In this document: positions 56,186-64,000 of the stretch, piece by piece
Position numbering within the stretch: the stretch's first letter is position 1
Layout: every line of letters begins with the position of its first letter
Assembly (NCBI GenBank): GCA_032209605.1
Contig: JASFXZ010000026.1
Span: 7,440,001 to 7,504,000 of the forward strand
DNA length: 64,000 nucleotides
Origin: Mactromeris polynyma
Taxonomy: Eukaryota > Mollusca > Bivalvia > Venerida > Mactridae
Reading direction: 5' to 3'
Position numbers and translations under genes: made by a program
Notes under the pieces: generated by a model
The model's input: only the letters and a program-made list of their open reading frames with translations
The model's database searches: none
What the model was told of the DNA's origin: nothing

Positions 56186-57031
56186 CAACCAAATGCAGAC
56201 TGTGCCTACATTAGTCCATGCAATCATGAGGAGGCGGACACGAGAGTCATTCTTCATGCCAGTGATGCTGCAAACAAAGGCAGTAAAAAGTGCCTTATCA
56301 GGACCGTAGACACTGACATCCTCGTTCTAGCGATTGCATATGTAGAGCGAATTGGTGTCGAAGAGTTATGGGTGGCCTTTGGCACAGGCAAGGGATTTTG
56401 TTATCTACCAGCCCATGAAATTGCGTGTGCACTAGGCTCACCGAAAGCTGCATCGTTGCCGATGTTTCACGCATTCACGGGATGTGATACGGTGTCCGCA
56501 TTCGCTGGGAAAGGAAAGAAAACCATGTGGGCCGTTTGGCGTGTGTACCCAGAGATAACAGAAGCATTTGTAGACTTGTGCAGCGGCACTGATGTCATTA
56601 GTACAGAAGCTACTTCTCTGATAGAGAGATTTGTCATTCTTGTCTACGACCGAACCAGCCAACTCAAAGACGTCAATGAAGTTAGGAAAGATCTCTTCAC
56701 AAGAAAAGGCAGATTCAAGTACGACAGTCTACCTCCAACGAAAGCAGCTCTCACTGAGCATGCCAAAAGAGCTACTTATCAAGGTGGCAATGTGTGGGGG
56801 CAATCGATCAGATCACAAATGAAACTACCAGATCCGGCAGCGTGGGGTTGGACGAAAACAAACGATGGATGGGAGCCATATTGGACCCCGCTACCAGAAG
56901 CATCAAAGGGATGTCGCGAGCTCATCAAATGTGGCTGCAAGAAAGTGTGCACCACAGGCCGTTGTGGATGTTTCCGTGCTAAGTTGTCATGTACCACGCT
57001 GTGTTCATGCATGTGCATGGATTATGCATAG
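56186..57031 (+). CDS. Cys-rich element-type protein, N-terminally cut (right arm)
   Basis: Mirror copy of the left-arm frame, same residues from QPNADCAY to the stop at 57031. A TGA in the loop sits directly before it, and the first in-frame ATG is only at about 56462. It is therefore a fragment unless it is spliced to an unseen exon. No difference in protein sequence from the left copy was noticed, which implies recent duplication or gene conversion. Confidence 0.6.
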   Translation, partial: QPNADCAYISPCNHEEADTRVILHASDAANKGSKKCLIRTVDTDILVLAIAYVERIGVEELWVAFGTGKGFCYLPAHEIACALGSPKAASLPMFHAFTGCDTVSAFAGKGKKTMWAVWRVYPEITEAFVDLCSGTDVISTEATSLIERFVILVYDRTSQLKDVNEVRKDLFTRKGRFKYDSLPPTKAALTEHAKRATYQGGNVWGQSIRSQMKLPDPAAWGWTKTNDGWEPYWTPLPEASKGCRELIKCGCKKVCTTGRCGCFRAKLSCTTLCSCMCMDYA

Positions 57032-57584
57032 ACAATTGACATAATTAAGGGAGATAAATGATTGCTTGTGACCGAACAAAAAGCAATTGACATACCAAGG
57101 CAAACACATCTGGTATGCTTTGGAGGCAATGTTGTGGATATTTTCGTTATAAGATGACATTACCATGTCGTGTTCTAATTAACATTTGCATTCTCCATAG
57201 ACAATTAGTGGCATTATTAAGAACACTTGATCCCAATATAGGGGACTTAAATTGTCGCTTGTGACTGAAACAGTGAAATTTATATATATCAAGACAATTA
57301 AGCATGACTATGTATTGGAGGTAACTCACTTGCATATATGTAAGATGAGTCAACGATGCCACTAGATGGTGATACCTGCCATTAATGCTTCTACTAGAAT
57401 AATATATAATTAGTAGCAGTGAGCACATGCAACAAATAACATAGTTGTTTGCACAAATGCACATATATTATCGTCTGAAAACTGAATACACATATTCCAA
57501 CTACGGTAGATCGAACTTTATTATTAAGCACTTCTGCCACTTCTGCACCACTTAGATACCATGTGACCCTGCACAAGTGTTTCT

Positions 57585-58095
57585 ATGTTATGCTATGATG
57601 TAACAAGACATATATGCAGCAAACAGAATGTAAAAATGTTACCTATATCAAAAGTTATGGTCATTTATGTAAATATATAAGCAAAAAATCCCACCTCTGC
57701 CGCCAGGTGGCGCTATGTGGTGCCACATGACACCAGGGGGCGCTGCAGAAGTGTTTCCATTTTATGCTATTATGTAACAAGACATATATGCTGCAAACAG
57801 AATGTAAAAATGTTACCTAGATCAAAAGTTATGGTCATTTATGTAAATATATAAGCGAAAAATCCCACCTCTGCCGCCAGGTGGCGCTATGTGGTGCCAC
57901 ATGACACCAGGGGGCGCTGCAGAAGTGTTTCCATTTTATGCTATTATGTAACAAGACATATATGCTGCAAACAGAATGTAAAAATGTTACCTAGATCAAA
58001 AGTTATGGTCATTTATGTAAATATATAAGCAAAAAACTCCCACCTCTGCCGCCAGGTGGCGCTAGGTGGCGCCACCTGGCACCAGGTGGTGCTGT
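57585..58095. repeat. 174-bp tandem repeat, about 3 copies (right arm)
   Basis: Inverted equivalent of the left-arm array, one unit shorter. Unit landmarks lie at about 57685, 57856 and 58030. The CTCF-like motifs read on the plus strand here. Confidence 0.93.
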
Positions 58096-58492
58096 CGAAG
58101 TGGTTCTACAGCAGAAAAAGTCTGTAATGGTCATATGTATATGTGTGCAAAATTTCATGCTTGTTTCCAAAAGTGCACAAACATTGTGATTTCGGGAGGT
58201 AAGCCACTGGACTAAGTGGAGGTAACGGAAGGTGCACACATCAGTTCAGTTTCGTTATTATTTGTAAACTTTATATGCTGATTACTTTGAGTAAGCACAT
58301 CGTACGACATGCGGAAAGTCAGTCAAGTGGCTTTGGGCGGGACAATAATAAGCGATACAATGAAAGTGAATTTCAGGTAAAGTTTTAGCAAAAAACGCAA
58401 TGTATACAGTAAAACCACAATAAAACGTGACATTGAAATACCGGACATCATATTTAAGTCAGAAGAAAAACTTTTATAAAATGCATGTATTT

Positions 58493-58570
58493 CTCCCTTG
58501 GCCGAGTGGTTCAGGCATCCGCCTTTTGAGCGGGAGGTCGAAGGTTGGACTCCGACCACCATGCCCACTG
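58493..58570 (+). mobile_element. SINE head fragment
   Basis: CCCTTGGCCGAGTGGTTCAG and a mutated B box (GGTTGGACTCC). Only the tRNA-like head is left. Confidence 0.55.
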
Positions 58571-58942
58571 ATTTGCGACACTTGCATCGATAACTATCGA
58601 TAAACAAGGAAATAAATAAAGTACACGATGTGCTTATCGATTAAATGTAAGGAGTCTGTGGTCTATGTCACGTGGTATTCTCAATCGTATTTAAATCGAT
58701 TGTTGCTTGTACTAGGGAAGATTGTTTGTATTTGCATTTATTTATCGTCGTTTTCCCATATGGGCGACGCCTCCGGAAGAATGTTAGTCATTTTAGATTT
58801 TTGGAGGATAGTGCATGCTACAGAAGATGCCCCAGATCCAGAAGCACCCCTGGTTTGTTTACCTGCCCGATGTAAAGCATCGTACACGGGACCTCGGTTT
58901 TGCAATGTCTCGTCCGAAAGACTGTTAGTACTGTCAGTGAAA

Positions 58943-59014
58943 GAGCGGGGAATCGAACCTGCGATCCCTGGATTTCAAGTCCAGCGCAGTACCACTGGAC
59001 CACGGATCCGCTAC
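58943..59014 (-). pseudogene. tRNA-like sequence, probably a tRNA pseudogene
   Basis: On the minus strand it has a D-arm-like GTGGTCCAGTGGTAC, a perfect anticodon stem-loop (CTGGA, loop CTTGAAA, TCCAG; anticodon TGA) and GGTTCGATTCC. The acceptor stem is partial and the 3' side of the T stem is about 3 nt short. TGA would read Ser, but there is no long variable arm, so a working tRNA-Ser is unlikely. Confidence 0.4.
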
Positions 59015-61498
59015 ATAATACGGATACAATACAAACTACTAGGGAAGATGTACGCGGGGAGTGTCGACCTGATAAAAACAATAATTTGCATTATTTACCA
59101 TGAACGCTTTTTATGCACTATTTGTATATAAACGCAAACTGGAAACAAACAGAACAGGTCTCAATTTAGATATAATAATTATATAATGTAAAAATGTAGG
59201 ATCGCGATTTGAGCCTCGATCTGATTTTATTTATTATTTTATTCTTATTACGTTATTACGTATAACAAAATTGTTTGAACGCGCTGATCATGCACGTTTC
59301 GAGATTGGACTAGTTTTATACCATTACTCGATCGAAACGCACTTCCTGTTTTGGCGAGGTACTTATTAATATTTTATAGACAATTTAGTGGTGTGAATGC
59401 ATTTTTTGCCTTTTACGATCTTAATGTTGTTGTTTTCGAGCTCGAGACAAAATCAAAATTAAAAATAGATTTCTAAAAATAGCCTTTCAAACATAGTTCT
59501 TTTTTGTACCGCTCAGCATTTTACGAAATCTTCCGTAATCAAACACGTTCAAATGTGGACAATTAAAAGAAAGCTGATAACTTAAAGATGTCACTATTGT
59601 CTATTTTGTTACATATTTGAAATAGTTTTGATGCTTTACAGTCGGGTTATCTCACGCCATGCTGGTCCGTTCCGGGGTGTTCCGGTCAATTTGTCATTTA
59701 TACTCGCGTAAAACTTTTCGTTTGTGTTGCAACAAAGTTTACGTGAAGCATTTGAAGACTTCGGTAAAATTTCTAACACAGTGAAACCATTCAACGAAAT
59801 TATCAAACGCAATCAGCCTTTCTTACGCAGAGCAAGGGCTGCTATCATCATGGTGGTATTCATCAAAATATGGAGAGAAAAAAAGACAATCTCAATGTTC
59901 TTATATCGTTTATAATTCTTCAGTCAAACTTCACATTGGTATTGGATATAAAATATATTATAACTTTTTATACTTCTTCAGGCAAACTAATGAGAGTATC
60001 ACGTGGTCTTCGAAGTACATTTGCCGTACATGATGGCTGCAAATTCCGTCGTTTGCCGCCAAAAATTATGTGTATTGATGGTTACCGATGAGGTGGGATC
60101 TTTAGAACAGGCACAGAGTAACGACATTGTAACACAAATTACTCACGTGCTTTTCGTTGTTTTCCAATGTTATATTAGTTTTAGTCTGAAACTCGATACA
60201 GATTTGTTTTTGGACATTGTCCGAAAATGTATTCAATGTGGGTATTTCAACGCAAACAGCAGATGCCTCTTTCTACAAACGATTGCAATTTGCGACTGTA
60301 TCCTTTGTAGTTAGTTTCAAGTGGTATTTCGGTTTTTAACAAAAGTTAGTAATATATTTCTAAGCGAAGACCAAACATTATATGATTTTATAATTGTTCA
60401 GGCCAATGGTATTGGATTCAAACTATTATAATTGTATCCATCAAAATGAATACAGCGCAATGTCTCTAGAGAAACAACCTTTGTTAATCGCAAATTTCGA
60501 CTGCTAGTGAGAGGATGTTGATATAAAGAGGTTAGATCGGCTGTAAAATCTTACAGTGTGAAAGGCCCGCCCTGGAGATTGTTTAGCGACGCAAATGATA
60601 TTTGAAAATAAGATCCTTTAAAAATAAAAATTGTATTCCCATGACAACAAGTATTTGCACTGCGTAACCATGAAGTCAGCATGACTCACGGGAAGTATTT
60701 AATACGTAGTGTCAACAAAAACAGCATTGTGGAATGTAGATCAATAGAAAATATTGCAAGCTGTTACTGAGATTCAGCAGAAGGCTGTCAACATGAATGA
60801 AGACTAGAAAGTTATGAAAAGGCCTCCAAAAGTCAATAAGATTAAGAGTATCAATATTTACAGAACAGACACTTTATCCATCGAATTTAATAAACGCATT
60901 TTCACGTTCGCTAATTTCAAAATAAAGAGAGAATAAAACTAGAATTTAGATATACGTTTTTCTTCTAAGTAGTTTTGTATTTTATACTGGTTACTAAATG
61001 TATTTTTAGTATTATTCTAAGCTATAGATTTGTAATGAAGTGGATATTTGTCTTATCATTAGTATGAAGGTTCACCGGGGTGTTCGAATTTAGAACTTCT
61101 AAGCTTACCATGAGGGTAGATCCAATTGCTATAGTAACTAGTCGGTTATAGAAAGTACCCATGAGTATCAGTGTTCATTTCATATACTTGATTAAAATTG
61201 AAAATTATATTTATAATTACATTCTGCCTGCATCTGAAAGGCTTGTAGTGGTGTATACATTCAATACAAATAATCATTGCAACAGTTTTATTAGTGCCAA
61301 TTAATAAAGGGGCCAATTAATTCCTAATTTGAGTATTTTTTATATTTTCATTCCTAACAAATATTGTTATTTTTTACAGAACGTAAAGGACATTTACTGC
61401 TATGTTGATAAAGATGTCTGAAGTGTTCTCTATTCCAGGAAAGTAAGATATAATATGTCACGGTGTGTCGTTTAAGACCTCTCGTTATATCTTTAAGT
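59015..61498. other. Intergenic with one coding-like patch
   Basis: A plus-strand stretch at 59724-59870 reads LQQSLREAFEDFGKISNTVK and on to QPFLRRARAA. A second at 59983-60091 reads MRVSRGLRSTFAVHDGCKFR. Both look like exon-type sequence but have no joined structure or family match. The rest shows nothing. Confidence 0.3.
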
Positions 61499-61662
61499 AT
61501 AATAAGACCACCCTTGGGACCCTTGAAAATTGGTCTTCTTATTGGGGTGGTCTTAATATTGATGTTGAATAAAGTGCAAAACAGTGAAATTGACTTGAAA
61601 ATTATATTCTTCATATTGAGGTGGTCTTATTATTGAGTTGGTTTTTAAGTGAGGTTTGACTG
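61499..61662. mobile_element. MITE family A, left end missing
   Basis: Starts at AATAAGACCACCC without the terminal CAGTAAAACC and ends GAGGTTTGACTG. Confidence 0.7.
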
Positions 61663-63864
61663 TACTTTCCATATGTGTTAACACTTTGTTTGCAGAACGC
61701 TATGTGTAGATGTATGACTGTTTTGTTTGCTATCATATCCCGGGTGTCGATAAGCCATTAAGTAAATATTACCACAATGCAAATATGTATTATCATCATG
61801 AAAGTAATATTTGATAGATCTCAGTAATACTTTATATAACGTAAAACATCGTAAGGCTTTTGATAAGTCATAATGTGTTTCCGTAGTCCAACAATAGCAT
61901 GAAGAAATCAACGTGAAGTTGCAGTAGCAGTAGTATAAGTAACAAACGCTACCCAGACATGTCATAAGGTGTTACAGTTCGTACACTACTATTTAATGAC
62001 AGACAGAAACAACCGGTACTACTGTAAGTACTATTGGCAAACTGTTCATTTTTAAATCTCAAAACTTGGAATTAATATAAAAAACAGCATTATTGTCATT
62101 TCGATACAAAATGGTCTTGGTAGAGTACATATCTATTAGATCTACGTGACACTAAGTACATGTACATGTACTGAACTATAATGTATTATAAATATGCAAA
62201 TAAGTATTACATTCTTACCGCTAATAGCACTGTCAGTAATATACTGTAATGTTGGTGTTCATTGTAGTAACCGAGTTTTGCTAGAAACGATAGCAATTCT
62301 ACCTTACTGTAGCTACATGTATAACAACAATACTACTGATGATAATGTACTTCTGTACTGCTAATACTAGCTTCACATCACTTATATGGGATCTTCTACC
62401 GTGAATATAATGTTTTTATTACATTTCCGACACCATACTAGTTATGTAACTAAGCAACCAGTCTTATTCAACATTACATGACTTTCAATTGACGCTTGGT
62501 AATAGTATTAAGTAGTATTGTGTTCATGTTAGGGGTCATTTGTTTACCTACCAAAACAGTAAAAAAATGTATTTCATATAGTTAAATGAAAAAAGGCAAA
62601 TCTGTTTATGGATCAGTTGATCCTTTGTGAACATGGGGTCAGATGAGCCAGATACATCTTTAAGAGTTTCGTAATCATTAAAGATAACACAATTTTAACA
62701 ATTCATATTTTGAATGGTAGACTTTTTCAACGCGGTTTGAATGTATATTTGGAAATAGTTCATGGTAAATGAGCAGTATGCGAACGTGATATCCCAAATG
62801 CCTAGATTACATCAAATCCTTGACTTACTTTTCGAATAGTGTGATGTTACAAAAATAGTGTGCATTTACGTCACTGTCACGCCATGAAAACACGGGGAAA
62901 ATACCCGCTCTGTACCGTAACCAATCCATTGCGCTTTTGTAATTTGATGATCGTTTGTATCTTAATTTGAAGTAATAAGTAACTTATAAACACTTACCTT
63001 TTCATTTCATTGATGTCATGATGGTATCCGTGTGTCAATTGCTAATTATACCGGCGTTGTGCACTTTGGTACGTAAACCACACCTGTATTAGTCATACAT
63101 CGATCTAGATAATACGTCACTAAGGTTATAGGTCATAGGTAGCTTCACCTTAACAAACGCAGGTAAATGCAGAAACAGGGTCGCTATCGGCTAAGTTGTT
63201 AAACAATTGTTTGCATCCATCGTCATTTTGGAAAAAAAACGATGATCTGATATCAAGACATACATACATGTGAACGTTATATTGGATATAAACGTAACGT
63301 AAGTTATTTATGTTCTATAAATAGATACAGTAAAACTTAAAGGGAAATTCCCGTCCGCCATTTATATGTGTATCAGAAACGAAAGTAGGAAAAAACGGTT
63401 CATTAAATGTAAGCATATGATTTTATGTTGATTTATCTATTTAGCTTTATATATAACTGTTTTCTACTACGGTACTATTTATTGTACATTATGTAGTTAT
63501 TATAAGTGTTAGTTCTTAAACGTTTTAAAGTAAAGGTTGTCTGCTCAAATAGTATGACATTTTGCATACAATTATCGTGGTATTAAGATGGTATACTATT
63601 TCAATGTCTCGACAAACGTGGACAAGTTGTCGTTTGTATTTTGTTTTGATAGTTAGGGCATATTGTAGACTTGTTTCAGCTAATCTATGTTTGTTTAATA
63701 TCTGTATTTTTACCACCATAGCTGCTTTGATAATGGTGTTAGTCTTTATTATATTATATAGTGATAAATTTTACTGTTGTTTATCGGCGATTAGTTTAGT
63801 TATGAAAACATATCTCAGAATAATGTCAATGTAGGGTATGTTATCATGTTGGCCTAAACGAATT
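61663..63864. other. Intergenic, nothing seen
   Basis: Low-complexity AT-rich sequence with no supported exon, RNA gene or named repeat. Confidence 0.5.
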
Positions 63865-64000
63865 GATAATAGTCTTATTATTGAGGTGGTCTTATTTTTG
63901 AAGTTGAATAAAGAGCTAAACAGTGAAATTGGGCATGGAAATGTTGGTCTCAATTTTCAGGTGGTCTTATAATTGAGGTGGGTCTTTAGGTGAGATTTGA
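63865..64000. mobile_element. MITE family A, runs off the window
   Basis: Internal and right-hand blocks of the family; the right terminus lies past the window edge. Confidence 0.65.

Larger units (their letters stand above)
53951..58215. mobile_element. Large foldback element: two ~2-kb inverted arms, 39-bp loop
   Basis: Left arm 53951-56145, loop 56146-56184, right arm 56185-58215. Across the coding part and most of the arms, left position x pairs with 112330 minus x without indels. Nearer the ends the right arm lacks one 174-bp unit. The outermost bases (TTAGTCCAGTGGCTTA and its complement) still match. A 16-bp direct repeat (TGGCATGAAGAATGAC) occurs at 56069 and in the loop at 56171. No clear target-site duplication was found. 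Confidence 0.9.

Noticed and set aside
58943..59014. Functional tRNA-Ser(TGA) gene
   Set aside because: The T stem is incomplete, the acceptor stem has mismatches and the long variable arm of tRNA-Ser is missing.

Overview
The window is AT-rich, intron-rich animal nuclear DNA. It most likely comes from a bivalve or another lophotrochozoan. Three things point there: an endogenous CBM2-GH9 cellulase gene with ten introns, a NIT-type membrane guanylyl-cyclase-like receptor, and a dense load of short tRNA-derived SINEs and MITE-like foldback elements. There are no bacterial-type operons. Most long open frames are chance or sit inside repeats. Genus cannot be fixed from the sequence.

Layout. 1-10.4 kb: mostly intergenic, with decayed coding-like patches (1.5-3.1 kb), one small open frame (3.3-3.5 kb), one MITE and two SINEs. 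10.45-21.4 kb (minus): a nine-exon gene reconstructed here, predicted 670 aa, with two membrane segments around a NIT-like extracellular helical domain, then a class III cyclase fold. The cyclase part has lost both metal-binding Asp and the other catalytic positions. Its last intron holds a 2.7-kb, 29-bp minisatellite. 23.9-24.5 kb: a short element with inverted ends and a 31-bp tandem core. 25.2-28.0 kb (plus): a three-exon, ten-cysteine Ly6/three-finger surface protein of 191 aa. 30.07-37.58 kb (minus): a complete eleven-exon endo-beta-1,4-glucanase (587 aa; signal peptide, CBM2, GH9) with all catalytic motifs and one GC-AG intron.

43.3-44.5 kb and 50.6-51.8 kb (both minus): two diverged paralogues, each coded in one exon. 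Each has one or two about 65-residue beta-type repeats, a shared SDYLQ motif and a C-terminal CARD-like helical domain. The first lies inside an inverted duplication whose far arm carries a broken copy of its 3' end. 53.95-58.22 kb: a foldback of two arms of about 2 kb around a 39-bp loop. Both arms carry the same N-terminally cut open frame of a recurrent Cys-rich element-type protein. The outer arms hold 174-bp tandem repeats rich in CTCF-like motifs, pointing away from the centre. 58.2-64 kb: intergenic, with SINE and tRNA-like remnants and MITEs.

The genes do not form one pathway. The cellulase is digestive. The NIT pseudocyclase, Ly6 and CARD-like proteins suggest sensing, surface and immune-type roles, but this is inference from domains. 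Exon boundaries were set by splice consensus and by keeping reading phase from exon to exon; no transcript data were available.
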